A stretch of DNA of 64,000 nt from Incurvaria masculella (GCA_946894095.1 OX335655.1:18166001-18230000), one strand, 5' to 3'. Shown: positions 1-12,462, counted from the stretch's first letter. The notes: a model not told the origin generated them from the letters alone. Program-made: numbers and translations.

Positions 1-2
1 CA

Positions 3-3000
3 ACCAATAGCCGAACACCAACTACAAAGCAGAGTTCTGGAGATGCAAACAATGATAAGTGTAGCACAGATGGTTTTATGGGCGACAGCAAAAACTGTAA
101 AAAGTTCTATAGGTGCGTAGCAAATGGAAGAGGAGGCTTCATTAGGTATGAGTTCTCATGCAGCGAATTAACTGTATGGGATGACAACATTCAGGCGTGT
201 AACCACGCGTGGGCGGCTAAAAACCAGCGGTGTGGAAGAGGTGAAATAAACGATGATAAATCGAAGGATACAAAAACAGAAACTACTAAAACATCGCAGA
301 CTAGTAGTCCACTGCCAAATAAATTAAACTACGTTTCAAACAGTTCCCAAAAACCAGCTCAAATCAATAACGGCAACAACGTGGACCAACATCAATATCA
401 GTTCAACAATGGCTCGCATAGTTCTCAATCACAGAGCCAAATAAACAATGTTTTGGACTCGACAAGCCAGTCGCAAAAGCAGATCAATTTTGGTGACCAT
501 AATACGCAAAGTCAAACTCAAATAAACCATAGCAAGAAAAACAGCCAGACACAAACGCAATCGAATAAACAGCCAAGCTTTACGACATCATCTCAAGGTT
601 CCTATGAATCAAATGAATACCAACAAAACGATGAATATGAAATAACATCAACTCAACCCTCTGGAAGCACAGAAAGTGGTAGCGATCAGTGCAAAACTAG
701 CGGTTTTATTGGTGATTCTAAAGACTGCAAAAAATTCTATAGATGTGTTGACAATGGTAAGGGAACATATACAAGGTACGAATTTTCATGCGGAGAAGGA
801 ACCGTTTGGGATGCGAACACGGAAGCATGTAATCATGCTTGGGCAGTAAAGGAATGTGGAATAAAATCAGAAAGTAATAATTACCAACAAACAACTAAAC
901 CCGAAATTACAACAACAACAAAATCAACAACTGAAAAACCAACTACTCAGTCAACGACCCAAGGCATCGAAGACTATGATCAAGGATATGGACAGCCAAC
1001 GCAACGACCAATCACTGAACAAACTCCATTGCCATCAGCTACAACATTAGAGCCAGAAAAGACAAGCAGCAAGCCTTCAAACAATACAAATAATAAATGT
1101 GCTTCAAGTGGTTTCATGGGTGACAGTAAAGATTGCAAGAAGTTCTACAGATGTGTAGATAATGGTAAAGGAAGCTTTACCAGATACGAATTTTCTTGCG
1201 GAGAAGGCACCGTTTGGGACGCTAATGCGGAATCTTGTAATCATGCATGGGCGGTTAAAGAATGCGGCGGAAGTTCGTCAAATGATTTTGATAAAGTAGA
1301 ATATACAACTAAGGGTGATGCTGTATCCACACAAAAACCGACTTCACAGCCCATTACGGAAAGTAATACAGAAAGTATTGACACTGGTTACGGTCAACAA
1401 CAAGATGAAATGCACGAACAAAACATTTCAAGTACAGCTACACCTAGCACTACAACGGAAAATAATAAATCTTCAAATGAAGCCAACCCGTGCATTTCTA
1501 GTGGGTTCATGGGTGATTCTAATGATTGCAAAAAGTTCTATAGATGTGTCGATAATGATAAAGGAGGATACATACAATATGAATTTTCTTGTGGAGAGGG
1601 AACTGTCTGGGATCAAAACATTGACGCTTGTAATCATGCATGGGCAGTTAAAGAATGTGGACGGCAGCCAATAACTGAAAATGATAAAGGCACACAATCA
1701 ACCCGATCTCCAACTCCAGGGCCCGAAACTTCCGTGCCAGCCTCTGTGGATACCACTTTAGAGACGGACGAATTTGATGAGGGGTATGGACCTGCTAGGC
1801 CCATAATGACAACATCAACTTCAACAACAATACAAACAAAAGAGCCCAGTTTAGCGCAGTGTTCCAAAAATGGATTCATGGGAGATGACAAAGATTGCAA
1901 AAAGTTTTATAGATGTGTTGAAAATGGAAGAGGTGGATTTATCAAATATGAATTTTCTTGTGGTGAAGGCACTGTTTGGGATTCCGAAATAGATGCTTGT
2001 AATCATCCAAATGCTGTGAAACGATCTTGTAGGGGAGAAGGTAAATACCCGGAAACAAACACAGAATCAATAACAACAATAAAACATTCTACCACTCAAA
2101 GCCCTCTCGATATTACACAGCCAACACAAACAGAAGAAGTTAAGACAGAGACGACGACTAAACACGAAACGAAACCTAGCAGTATTTGTAATGGGGAAGA
2201 ATTCGTAGGCGACGAAAATGATTGTAAAAAGTTTTACAGATGTGTCGATAATGGCAATGGGGGATACACCAAGTACGAGTTCATGTGTGGGGATGGTACT
2301 GTTTGGGATAAGGACATACAAGCATGCAACCACGAAGCAATGGTGAAAAATTGTGGTAGCAGTAGTAGTAAACCTAGTGACACAACTCAAAATGAAATAG
2401 ATAACGGAAATAGTCAAAAGCCCGAAAACGATGAACCTCAGGAGGATATACCGACTTCAAAAGCTACTAAACAACCAGTATCCCCTGAAGTAACAACTGA
2501 TTCAATGAAATCTCCACCAAGCGATGACAAATGTTCAAAGGAAGGATTTTATCCCAACTCTAACGACTGCAAAAAGTTTTATCGCTGTGTTGATAATGGC
2601 CATAGTGGCTATACGAAATACGAATTTACTTGTGGAGAAGGAACAATTTGGGATCAAGATATTGATGCATGTAATCATCCAACTGGTAACAACAAATGTA
2701 GCAGTGGGTTATCACAAATAAATCAAACAAATGTCTCGGACAATACTACTCCTTATAACGAAGAGCAATCTTCCACCAGTAAACAAGAAGAATCGACAAG
2801 TAATCAAGGCGAGTCAACAAGTAAATCTACAACCACTAGACCTAATCAATCAAATGGAAAATGTAAATCAGAAGGTTTCTATGCAGACAGAAACAACTGC
2901 AAGAAATTTTACCGTTGCGTTGACAATGGAAAAGGGGGTTACACAAAATATGAGTTTTCTTGTGGTGATGGAACGGTTTGGGATCAAGAGATTCAAGGAT

Positions 3001-5084
3001 GCAACTTTGATTCTAATGTAAACAATTGCGGACAGGGATCAGAGACCTCCTCCATACCGCAACAACCACAGACAACCGAAAGTCCTAACCAACCGACATC
3101 GGAGAGGATAGAAGATGAGTATGTTACTCCAGAACCTGATGATAAGCAGAGTACTTCTAAAAAGCCCAACAATGATCCAAGTAGACAGTGTAAATCTGAA
3201 GGATTCCATGCAAATGAAAATAATTGCAAAAAGTTTTACAGATGTGTCGACAACGGACGCGGTGGGTACACAAAATATGATTTTGACTGTGGGGAAGGGA
3301 CAGCTTGGGACCAGGAAGGTCAAACCTGTAATTATGAAGGATCAGTCAGCTGTGAGAGCTCAAATCAAAATGTGGCACAGCCTTCAAATGATGAAGAGCA
3401 ACCTGAGAATACTGAAAAACCGGGAGCTGATACCGGTGATGTAGAAAGTACAACTAGTAAAAAGACGCCATCAGAAAACAATGAACAAGATGATAAAACA
3501 AGTAAGCAACCTTTATCTAATGGAAAATGTGAACAGGAAGGATATTTTGGAAACCCTGATGACTGTAAAAAGTTTTATAGGTGTGTCGATAATGGTAAAG
3601 GTGGATACACTAAATATGATTTTGATTGTGGAGAAGGCACAATATGGGATCAAGATTTATCAACCTGTAATCATCCAGGTGATGTTAGGAACCCATCATG
3701 CTCTAGTGTTGGATCACAATTATCCACGACATCATCAGTTTCACAGACAACTGAGGGGTCAACATCCACAGGTAATACAGAATCTAGTTCCTCAGGAAAA
3801 GGTCCATCCTCCAGCACTTCAAAACCAGAAACTTCTTCAAAACCAGACTCAACTAATATAACTTGTCCAGAAGCCGGATTTTATGCAAATCCTGATGACT
3901 GCAAAAAGTTTTATAGATGTGTCGATCATGAAGGCGATGGAAAGAGCTACACAGTGTTTCATTTTGATTGTGGAGATGGCACAATTTGGGACCCGAGCTT
4001 AGATACTTGTAATTATGAGAACTCAATTTATCCTCCACGTGATTGCAGTAAAAAAAACCAAGGGCAAGAAGTAGAGCAATCGAAAGAACCGGATTCTACC
4101 ACATCTTCATCCAGTGAAACTGATTCTACGACGACAAATAAAAGTACAACTCAGGAACAAACTACAACAGAATCTCAAACGACTACTCAAAAAAAAACAA
4201 CGACCCAGAAAACGACTACCCAAAAACAAACAACCACGCAAAAATCGAGTACTCAAGAACAAACTACAAAACAATCGACTACAGAAGAACAAACAACTCA
4301 AATGCAGACAACGCAACAATCAACAACACAGAAGTCAACAACACCAAAAGAATCTAGCACGGAACAGCAAACAACAACAGAGCAACAAAGCACAACCACA
4401 GAGCAAGCAACGACTCAATCATCGACCACCCAGCAAGAAACAACGAAACAGGAGACCACTACGCAGCAACAATCAACAACGACACAGAAAGAAATAAACA
4501 CCCAAGAAAGTGCCACCACAGAAGAGGCAACAACTAGTAAACAAGAATCGACTATTCAAGAATCCACAACTACGCAAGGTTCTACTACTCAGCAAGAAAC
4601 GACAACAACGCAAGGTTCTACTACTCAACAAGAAACCACAACAACGCCAGGTTCTACTACTGAGCAAGAAACAACTACTCAAAGCGGAACAACGGAGTCA
4701 CAAACTGAAGAAGAGACAACCACACAACAAACTGAGAGCCAAACCGAAGATTCTACTGACTCACAGCAATCAACAACTGAACAAAGTGAATCCACAGAAT
4801 CCTCTCCCTCCAAGGAATGCCCAGAAACAGAAGATGATCAAAACCTCTATGTATGTCCCACTGGATTCAGGAGGCATCCCAAGTATTGCAACCTATTCTA
4901 TCAATGCACAGAAGATGACAACAACCACGATGTAAAGGTTGCGGTATTCCACTGTCAAAACAACACTATTTACGATGAAAGCAAGACGCAGTGTGTAGAG
5001 GAAGATAAAGCGGACAAAAAGTGTGATGGAGAAAAGGCTGAAAATAGAAGATTTCGACGATTGGACGATAATTCCAAACCACCG
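3..5084 (+). CDS. Secreted mucin-like protein with many chitin-binding type 2 domains, large internal exon (5' partial)
   Basis: The frame is open from the left edge of the window, so this is the 3' part of a long exon (1694 codons visible). Twelve CBM14/peritrophin-A domains are visible. Eleven carry the signature CKKFYRC followed by an aromatic-rich stretch and a G(E/D)GT(V/I)WD block, each with six cysteines. The twelfth (about 4850-5030) is divergent, with YCNLFYQC. Linkers are rich in Thr, Ser, Gln and Pro. Bases 4063-4815 form an extended Thr/Gln/Ser mucin stretch, a likely O-glycosylation region. Such proteins bind chitin in cuticle, tracheal lining or peritrophic matrix (family knowledge). 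The exon ends at donor CCG|GTAAGT at 5084, in phase 0. If this intron is retained, six more codons and a stop follow (to 5105). The signal peptide must lie upstream. It may be an orthologue of a fly mucin-related protein, but I cannot say which. Confidence 0.9.
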
Positions 5085-5105
5085 GTAAGTGTTAAAGAAA
5101 TATAA

Positions 5106-5180
5106 TATGTACTTATAGGCACGCCTTTGTGGTCTCTTCAGGCGAAGACCGCGGGTTCGGATTCCAGGAAATGCACTTCT
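5106..5180 (+). repeat. Pol III-type SINE fragment in the mucin intron
   Basis: A short segment starting just after the possible read-through stop contains GGTTCGGATTCC, a match to the tRNA B box. It resembles SINE heads elsewhere in the window but has no clear body. Confidence 0.4.
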
Positions 5181-5924
5181 TCCTTTATTATAAGACATAA
5201 GGCAACTACTTAGGCCCGATTGCAGGAAGACATGGCGCAGTTAATCAACGCTCAAACATGTTACTTTTCGTAACTCATATGATTCAGTTCCCTCCCATAC
5301 AGTCAATAAAAACGTTGACGTTAATATTGATGTGATTTTGATTTTGATTTTGAGTGATTTTGTGTCCTTTGGTGCACTCGGACCATAGTCCAGGGTCATT
5401 GGGACCAAAATGAAAGGGCGAAAATATACACGTGGCATTTGTTTCAACACCCCCTCTCTCCCTTTCGTGATCAATCGCGCTTTCATGACATGTTATGTTC
5501 CCCCTTTTTTAACGTGATTAATGGCAAATCAATCGAGCAAAGAAAATGACAAGCCCCCAGTACGTTGCCATTAAAGAAGTTTAAGGGGCTTGATAACACA
5601 GTTGCATTCAGTTCTAAAAGGGCGTAAGAGCAATTACATACACAATTTTTAAAAACAAAAGCAGCTCGTTTGAAAATGAAGAACTATTTAATAATAAATA
5701 TGCGGTTTAGATTTAATATTTTTAACATAAAACAAAATCTCTGAATTAACAAATTCTTAGTTCATTTTTAGTTCTTATTATGCTAATTTAATAAATCTAA
5801 GCACCAGAGAATTACAGTTTAAATAGGTTCTATTGCCTAAACCATTAATTTATGAATTTACCTTTTTTCTAAATCGACATTATTGTTACCTAGATATTTT
5901 TAAGTAAAATTTAATGTTTTGGGG

Positions 5925-6147
5925 GTCCATTCAGGGTAAGAGTGAGTTCGAATTCGTGACTAAATATCTAAAAATAGTTAATGTTTCCACAGTTCTTGAA
6001 CATAATTACAGTTAGGTAAAAATCTGGTCTGTCCCGTAAATACGTTGGAAGTATAAATAACGGTTCCGTTTTTTAAATAATAATATATTTCCCAGCTATT
6101 TTTAGGTTAACTCACTCCCGAACTCGAACTCACTCTTACCTGAATCT
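5925..6147. mobile_element. Foldback MITE in the mucin intron
   Basis: Inverted arms of about 50 bp: the left arm contains TCAGGGTAAGAGTGAGTTCG (5931 onward) and the right arm CGAACTCACTCTTACCTGA (to about 6145). The spacer is AT-rich, with no coding capacity. The rest of the intron (5180-5924) shows nothing recognisable. Confidence 0.7.
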
Positions 6148-6495
6148 TGCTCACGCCTCAGAGAAATGAACGCAATCATCTGTTATCACGCTCTTGAGAA
6201 TGTGATAACAGAAATTGTTTGCATAGTTGCAATTTTCTCTTACTTTCCTACTTATATTTATATTTTTTACTTTATTTTTGTTTTATTTAACTGGCACAAC
6301 AAACAGAAAAGTAATAATTAACATAATCGGACTTATGTATACAATGACTACATACTCGTACATTCCCAGAACCGCAATGCACGTGGAAATAGTAAAAATA
6401 GTAGACTTATATCAACGTTTTATTGAAGAGGGCGTTCATTATTGTATAAAGCAATTTCAAACGTGATTTCTCATGATACAGCCCTTTTTCCTCAG

Positions 6496-6771
6496 ATTTC
6501 CGTCGCCAAAAGCAGTCTTCGGTGTCCCGCAGAAGGCCACTACCCATTCGATAGGAAGGACAACTGTTCCCCAGCATTCTTGAAGTGCCAAAGACCCTTT
6601 GGCACCCAGAATATGAGAGGGTTCATTTACCGCTGTCCAGATGGATTTGTGTACTGGGCGGTCAGCAGAAGATGCGAGCGTCTGTCGAAGATGAGCGAGT
6701 GCAAGGGAGCCGACAAAACTTGGAGAGGAAGATGGGAAATACCAATGGAGACTTTAAATGTTGCGCCATAG
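6496..6771 (+). CDS. Terminal exon of the chitin-binding mucin
   Basis: Acceptor TTTTTCCTCAG ends at 6495 and the exon continues in phase 0, matching the phase-0 donor at 5084. It encodes 91 residues: a short linker, a thirteenth CBM14-like domain (cysteines in CPAEG, NCSPAFLKC, YRCPDG, RRCE and SEC order) and a basic/Trp-containing tail ending in NVAP before the stop. The domain lacks the CKKFYRC signature of the others and is the most divergent. An in-frame Met at 6442 is intronic, not the start of a separate gene. Confidence 0.85.
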   Translation: MSVAKSSLRCPAEGHYPFDRKDNCSPAFLKCQRPFGTQNMRGFIYRCPDGFVYWAVSRRCERLSKMSECKGADKTWRGRWEIPMETLNVAP

Positions 6772-6833
6772 ATCAGATTGTGTCAGATACACTCAGTCAT
6801 ATATTTGTGTTAGCACAAAGTTTGGTAGAATTA

Positions 6834-6839
6834 ATTAAA
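6834..6839 (+). promoter_or_regulatory. Putative poly(A) signal of the mucin gene
   Basis: ATTAAA lies 63 bases after the mucin stop codon, in the expected orientation. The cleavage site is not visible. Confidence 0.4.
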
Positions 6840-7259
6840 GATTGAACAGTAAATCGATACAGCACTGTGTGCGTAGTGTTAATGTAAAAATCATGTTTGG
6901 TCCAAAACAGACAGTTCAACTGAGAACAAATATCAAAATGTGATTCGAAATACTCCTAGTTCTGCAATAGATCTCAAATCGTAAAACATTTAATTATAAA
7001 TTACCTCTTTTTTCCTACCTGCTTATTTCTCTAAAATATAACAACATTGCGAAAACATAGCTCAATACCGAAATACTTGGTGAAAGAATTTGAAAAATCT
7101 AGTGTGAACCCTCTCGAAATTTGTTTACAATAATTTGTTACTAAGCACCGCTGCGTATGCTGTTGTTCGTTAATTTAAGTACTTATTTTATCAAACTGCA
7201 ATTTAATACCAACTATAGTTGGTATAATAATAAGTTATAACTTCCGGTGTATCCGCATG

Positions 7260-7455
7260 AAATGATTGATTTTCGTTTCCATAGCAAAAACTTTGCTCGA
7301 TAGAAAAAATCGCCAAAACAGGCCTTCTTTTTCACATTATCAGATTTTAAGATGTTTACCACTTGAAAGGAATATTGAGAAATGTGAGAAAAAAAATAGG
7401 CCTATTTTGGCGATTTTTTCTATCGAGCTATGTGCTATGAAAATAAAAATCATTA
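7260..7455. mobile_element. Foldback MITE
   Basis: Near-perfect inverted arms: GCTCGATAGAAAAAATCGCC at about 7294 and its complement at about 7414-7433. The similarity extends outward (ATGATTGATTTTC against GAAAATAAAAATCAT), giving arms of about 60 bp. The small ORF across it is a by-product. Confidence 0.75.
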
Positions 7456-8609
7456 ATTGTATGTGCACATACCTGAAGTTATATATGAATAAACTTGAGC
7501 TTGATTACTTAAGTACTCTCTGAGAAATAAACGAATAACTGAGTGTCACCTAGAAGCATACGCAGCCTTAACATTATAAAGCATAGAGTATTTTTAATTT
7601 GGTCTGTGTTTGAGGATTACGCAAATGTATTTTTATAAAGTTTAGTTGATGCGTTGATGGTATAATTATTTTAATACGCCATATGATATCAGTTTAAGAA
7701 CTAGCCAGCTTTTCGAATCAGCGCCTAAGAATCACGGTACTAAGCGAAATATTTATATGTGGTAACATCAAACGTAATATTGCAGTAGGACGTAATAGTA
7801 AGGACGGGACAGCGAAAGAAAAAAAGTGATTTCAATATAGTGGTACAGAAGACTTTTGTAGCTACTGCACAGAGTAGAGCCTAATAATAAACCCCTTTTA
7901 TTAGCTTAATCGGCACATAAATGTCGTCATCATCCACCAGTAAAAGATAATCATAACATTAGTAAAAAAGGTCCTTGAAGTTTCGATTACGATAAATCAG
8001 CACTTGGAGCCCAGTCCCTTGAACTTGGAATCCAGCCTTAGAGTAGCATTTTCATCAATAATGTATAGGTTAGTGAAATTACAAGACTTGATAACAAATA
8101 TTATTTAATAAGAAAGTAATACGTTGAATGAGACAAATGTATTGAGATTTTTTCAATATCTTTAGTCTAATGGAGATATTTAATGTAATTTTACAAAACA
8201 TCATGTAAACATACATTTAAAATGTGCGCCTGTACTTGCCCTTATCAAGACTTTAAATCAGATTTCTAGAAAATGGAGCTAAGTCCCGAAAATGTTAACA
8301 ATGATTGCGTAGATTAACTTTTAGATGGATGGAAAAAATATGTAAGTAACATTGTGAACAAAATTTTGATATGGAGGGAAGGTTAGAACTGATGTATAAC
8401 ATGAGTTATGTATGATGGCTTAGCACCCAAAAATCTGTATCATTATTTTGATCACGATAATTTTGTACGTATGATTGTAATAAATAAACATATCAAATTA
8501 TCATGTGTGTTTCAATACTTTCCCAACTCTCTTTGTGCATTAAAAACGTAAAAAACTATGCGTCTAATATGTAGAAAAAAATAAAAATTAAATCGACCTA
8601 AAAAAAACT
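7456..8609. other. Intergenic, nothing recognised
   Basis: AT-rich DNA between the MITE and the end of the minus-strand glycosyltransferase-like gene. I see no coding exon or repeat family from elsewhere in the window. It should contain the 3' UTR of the minus-strand gene, but no convincing minus-strand AATAAA lies close to the stop. Confidence 0.4.
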
Positions 8610-10129
8610 TTACGATAAAATCCTGACACCATCGCAGTAAGAATCTACTTTCCCACGACAAAATAATTGCATTGCATGGTCGATACATTTTTTAGGTGAT
8701 ATTAAATTTGGGTATTTGCGTACTGTAGCGAAAATGTGTCCTAGTAAAGCGTGGCAGGATGTCTTTGTAGCGATCAGATATCCCTCCGTATCCAAAAATA
8801 TATTTATTTTATCTTCCACACGTTTCATTGAATGTTCTTTCGGCATCCCGATTGAGACATGATTATCATGCTCTTCAATATAGTCTTTGGCCATTGTAAT
8901 TATATCTACATTAAAATTGTCGGGAGGAATAGATTCCCGCTTTTGTGAAATTATCTTAGTATTATGAGTCTTCTCTATTAAGCTGTCAACATTATCATCA
9001 TTCATTTCGTGCGTAAAGTTTAAATTATCAATTTTTATATCTCCTTTAGGACTCGATTTGGTATTAAATAAAACCTTTAAAAAATAAGGAAGCAAATCAG
9101 TTTTAATCCTGTTAAGGTATTCGTAATCAGATTGTCCTGATTTATTTGTGGAATGTTTATTGGATTCTATTGTGCTATTAATTTTGGTATCATTATGAAT
9201 TAGGCAAATTACAGTATCTTTTCCTTTTTCAGCCATACCTAGGGATACACTTTTATTCGGTTTGTGACGTGTTGATTCATTTAGCGCAGGTAGGGACAAT
9301 AAACTTCTCAAATATATATTCGTTTGAGAAATCTCACTTTCTTCACTAGTCAGGTTGTTTTGGGGTATTGAAGTGAATTCATTATTTTCAAGGTCATTAA
9401 TAACGTCTCTAATGTTGTTTAATGTTTTTTTTACATTTTCCGAAGACGCACGTATATCTGATGTATTGTGATTATTAGTCGATTCTTCCAACACGTAGAT
9501 TATCTCTTCATTAAGCCGCTTAGCATGATCTGAGTGCTCTAAAAGAACTTGCAAATCAAAGACGACTCCTCCTCCTTCCCAAACTGCAACAGTTCGTACC
9601 AAAAAAGGTATCATCATGGAAGAAAAAGACCTCCATATCTTCTTCAATGGAGAATTGTCAAAATAGTTTGATAAAAGGTGCTTTTCGGTGTTAAAATCTT
9701 TTTCAATGGTCGTGAAATATTCTCTTTCTTTTACTATCTCATTCTTGTTTAGTACACTTTTCATTGCAACTTCGTTATTATTTATTGCTGAATTTATTTC
9801 AGTATCATTATCGAGAATAATTATATTGTATTCAAACTGTGGAAACTCCTTTTTGAAAGATTTAATGCGTTGGGCATACGCAGTCATATTCAATCTTTGG
9901 TTACTATTTATTATAATCGGACAATAAACTTGCTGAATTTTGCTTTTCATATTCTCTAATGTATGGTCTGAATGTTTTGGGTCCTTAGGGTGTTTGAGTC
10001 CTCGGCCATGTCGAAACCGATTATTTGGTATCACAGACAAGGTCACTATTAGTCCGTAAGTCACCAGCAATAGTATTGTCATAAACAATAACATCATCCA
10101 ATAGTTATAAACAGCTGAAATTAGATGAT
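8610..10129 (-). CDS. DXD glycosyltransferase-like type II membrane protein, exon 2 (degenerate DXD)
   Basis: This is the main exon of a paralogue of the plus-strand gene at 19270-21966. Acceptor TTTGTTACAG precedes base 10129, and the exon joins exon 1 in phase 1. The full product is 552 aa: an Ala/Arg-rich cytosolic N-terminus, one membrane anchor (about residues 58-78, MMLLFMTILLLVTYGLIVTL) and a lumenal domain. The segment VRTVAVWEGGGVVFDLQ aligns with the acceptor-sugar/DXD block of GT32-like enzymes (consensus YGGIYLDLD). The second Asp of D-x-D is Gln (D238-L-Q240), so metal-dependent transfer is doubtful and it may be a pseudoenzyme. A long Asn/Ser/Lys-rich insert with several N-glycosylation sequons separates this block from a C-terminal module (LLGHIFATVRKYP ... 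FCRGKVDSYCDG) shared with the paralogue. The family call is an inference from motifs. Confidence 0.8.
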
Positions 10130-10380
10130 CTGTAACAAAGAAAGCAAATGATGAAGGTGTGTTTCCTGATTTCCCTAGAAAATTATGTGTTATGTGCGTG
10201 TCACTTTAAAACACGGAACAGTTAAAGCAGGGTTAACGAATAAGAAAAATAATCAGTTAAGAAATAAATTTGCTTTGAGGCACTAATTAAAATAGTAATC
10301 ACAGCCATAGATGTTGTAGACAAATAATTTCAAGAAATTTAGGTATGTTCATTAGTTTGTTTTAAAATGTCTTGATTAAT

Positions 10381-10440
10381 TAATAATAATAATAAGAATA
10401 ATAATAATAATAATAATATTAATAATATACTAATAATAAT
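10381..10440. repeat. (AAT)n microsatellite
   Basis: Imperfect AAT/ATT trinucleotide run. It abuts the LINE 3' end that follows and is probably that element's tail. Confidence 0.8.
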
Positions 10441-10562
10441 TCATCATCCATAGATAGTACACTGCACTCGGATTTTTCATATTTTAATATTGGCCAGTTC
10501 AGCAAAACAAATCACAGCGAAGAAGAACTGGAAAGAAACTCCACGTCCACTTAGTCTAAATT
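10436..10562 (-). mobile_element. LINE 3' end, copy 1 of a recurring family
   Basis: Contains CATCATCCATAGATAGTACA and CACTGCACTCGG, the reverse complement of segments at 40420-40550 and 46515-46650. The three copies share the order TTAGACTAAGTGGACGTT ... GAACTGGCTAA ... GAGTGCAGTGTACTG ... GGATGATGAA. A shared 3' end with a simple tail suggests 5'-truncated retroelements. Confidence 0.55.
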
Positions 10563-11344
10563 TCAAAAACGGTTTGTCAATTTTTTTAACTAAATTAACA
10601 TGAATTTACAAAAAAATGTTATTCATGTGCGCTAGATGATGCATTACTTAATCAAAACTTCACAAAACTCAGATATCGGTGTCATTAAGATTTTATTAAA
10701 GATTTAGCAAGCCTTTTGAATCGCCTCAATACCCGATGAATGCCATAGAATGTCACAGTCAATCCTGAAAATATTGAGATACAATCTGAAACTGTCGTGA
10801 GTAGCATGTAATTAAAACTCTCAAAGCGATTACGAAAAAAAGTACTGTATGCCCGACAAAATATCCAAGCGACCCTGAAAAACGGTGACTATCACAGCTA
10901 CAGCACGAGACAACGGCAACATCTCAGACCAGCTGCAGCACGCCTTGCTAAAGTTTCTAAGAGATTTACATGTCAAATTGTCCAACTTCACAAAAAAATA
11001 GCCTCAAAACTAAAGATGCTTGTTTGTGGACAACAAAGGGCTGAAGAAGAAGAAAAAGAAGAAGAATTAAGGATGTATATTTGAATACATATCAATGTAA
11101 ATGTGACAAATCTGAGAGGCACTTTGTGTCCAAAGACGATATAAATAAATTTAAAAAAAGACTGAATTTCTGAGACAACAGACGTCGAGGAAAACACAGT
11201 CAGTGTGTTTTGCACTTCACAAGAAATTCGGACCGCAGCTAATCCTGAAGTAAATGTACGGGTGTTGCCATGGACGCTGAGAAGTCAAGCAAAGCGGCGG
11301 GTAGCCAGTAACGTGCCTACCTCCGTCGCGACAGGCACGTTCTC

Positions 11345-11379
11345 CTGAAGATGGAGCCCATGTGAGGCTCCGAAACGTC
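11345..11379 (+). ncRNA. Hammerhead-like motif (CTGAAGAT-stem-GAAACGTC)
   Basis: CTGAAGAT is followed by the stem GGAGCC/GGCTCC (7-nt loop) and then GAAACGTC. The order matches CUGANGA-stem II-GAAA of hammerhead ribozymes, but an extra U lies between GA and the stem. It is probably part of an interspersed repeat; activity is not implied. Confidence 0.35.
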
Positions 11380-11482
11380 GAGCAGCACGTCCTGCTCCTC
11401 ATACGCGCGGTAAGCCGTCAAACTAAATATTATAGTTATGTCACGCGTAAGTTTTAAAATATTAATAAAAAAAAGTGCGCAC

Positions 11483-11621
11483 CCGGCCACTGGTCCATGA
11501 GGGCGGCGGCGCCGCGCGCCTTGCTGGCGGCGCGGCCGCGCGGGCCCGCCGCGCGCCGCGCCGGCGCCTCCTCGTCGCTGGAGGCGCCCAGCAGTGGCGC
11601 GCGCTCCGGCCGGCCCTCCAT
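11483..11621 (-). CDS. Exon 1 of the minus-strand glycosyltransferase-like gene
   Basis: ATG at 11621, preceded by acceptor CGTTTGCAG (exon boundary near 11635), so a further 5' UTR exon is expected upstream. The exon encodes 46 codons plus one base (starting MEGRPERAPLLGASSDEE, ending MDQWP) and stops at donor CCG G|GTGCGC. Phase 1 matches the acceptor at 10129. It is extremely GC-rich (mostly G and C over 139 bases) in an AT-rich region and encodes an Ala/Arg-rich cytosolic tail, with the acidic/dileucine-like patch LLGASSDEE. The linkage to exon 2 rests on phase, position and parallel structure with the plus-strand paralogue; a transcript is not seen. Confidence 0.6.
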
Positions 11622-11998
11622 CGCTCCGCCGCACCCTGCAAACGAACACGTTTCATTAGAACTAGGGCTGTTCTGTGGAACTTGCATCCCTCGTTCCTCC
11701 CCATCCTACCTATATCCGGAGCACCCGCCGCAGAGAATCAGAGCACCCCCTTGTGGTTGGCTTTTGAGAACGAACCGTTTCTCAAACTCATTTCTCGCCT
11801 TTCCTCATACCTATAACCAGGGAGTCTTCAAGCGTAATTTGGACAAGTTCGATAGCACAGCCATAGTCCGCAAATCCGCTGGCATGGCGACTCGCTGAGC
11901 GTGGTTTTGCGAGGCGAGGTTGGCTTTTCTGAGCACCCTTGGTTCTCAGCACAGCCACCCATACCGGTTACTCATAAAAAAAGGGCGTTACCATGTTA

Positions 11999-12292
11999 AG
12001 TTAAGAGGATTATGAGGTGATCGAGCTACATGTCTGTTTCCTTAGTCAAATTGGGAAAAAAAAAATCTGAAATTTTGCAAATTCAATAAATTAACTGAGT
12101 GCTACGTCCGTACGATGATTTTTGTTATAACTTAACTTATATCCATGGTTAAGATTTTGGATACAAGTTTAGTTTAAAAAAAAACAAAATGTACAGACGT
12201 AGCTCTAAAAATATTCCTTAATTTTACTGAGGAAACAGGCACAAGCTTGGGCCAAGTCATCGTATGGAACCGTATACCTCATTATCCTCTTG
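11999..12292. mobile_element. Foldback MITE
   Basis: Left arm AAGAGGATTATGAGGT (about 12004) and right arm ACCTCATTATCCTCTT (about 12276). Inner similarity extends through a GTCTGTTTCCT/AGGAAACAGGC pair. No coding capacity. Confidence 0.65.
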
Positions 12293-12354
12293 ATTCGCTG
12301 GTTGAATAGCAGATGAGAACAGGCAAGAGATTGATTAAATCTGACGTTTCCTTT

Positions 12355-12420
12355 CATTTCATTTAATTTATTTCAACTTTTTTGGTAGTCAAACTACACT
12401 AAGTTCCGACAAAAACTGAT
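12355..12420 (-). mobile_element. Short LINE/SINE 3' end
   Basis: TTTCATTTCATTTAATTTAT followed by GTAGTCAAACTACACTAAGT is the reverse complement of the segment at 38005-38060 (TTAGTGTAGTTTGACTAC, then a TGAAA-rich tail). It is a severely truncated retroelement end. Confidence 0.5.
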
Positions 12421-12462
12421 AGATTCGCGCATTCAATCTGTAAAGTAGTCCATCATGATATT

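Larger units (their letters stand above)
10130..11482 (-). other. Intron of the minus-strand glycosyltransferase-like gene
   Basis: It holds an (AAT)n tract (10381-10440), a minus-oriented LINE 3' end (10436-10562) and a hammerhead-like stem motif (11345-11379). The rest is unassigned AT-rich sequence. Confidence 0.5.

Noticed and set aside
1315..4935. Many ORFs of 60-140 codons overlapping the mucin exon in other frames
   Set aside because: Shadows of the Gln/Thr/Lys-rich coding frame, without independent support.
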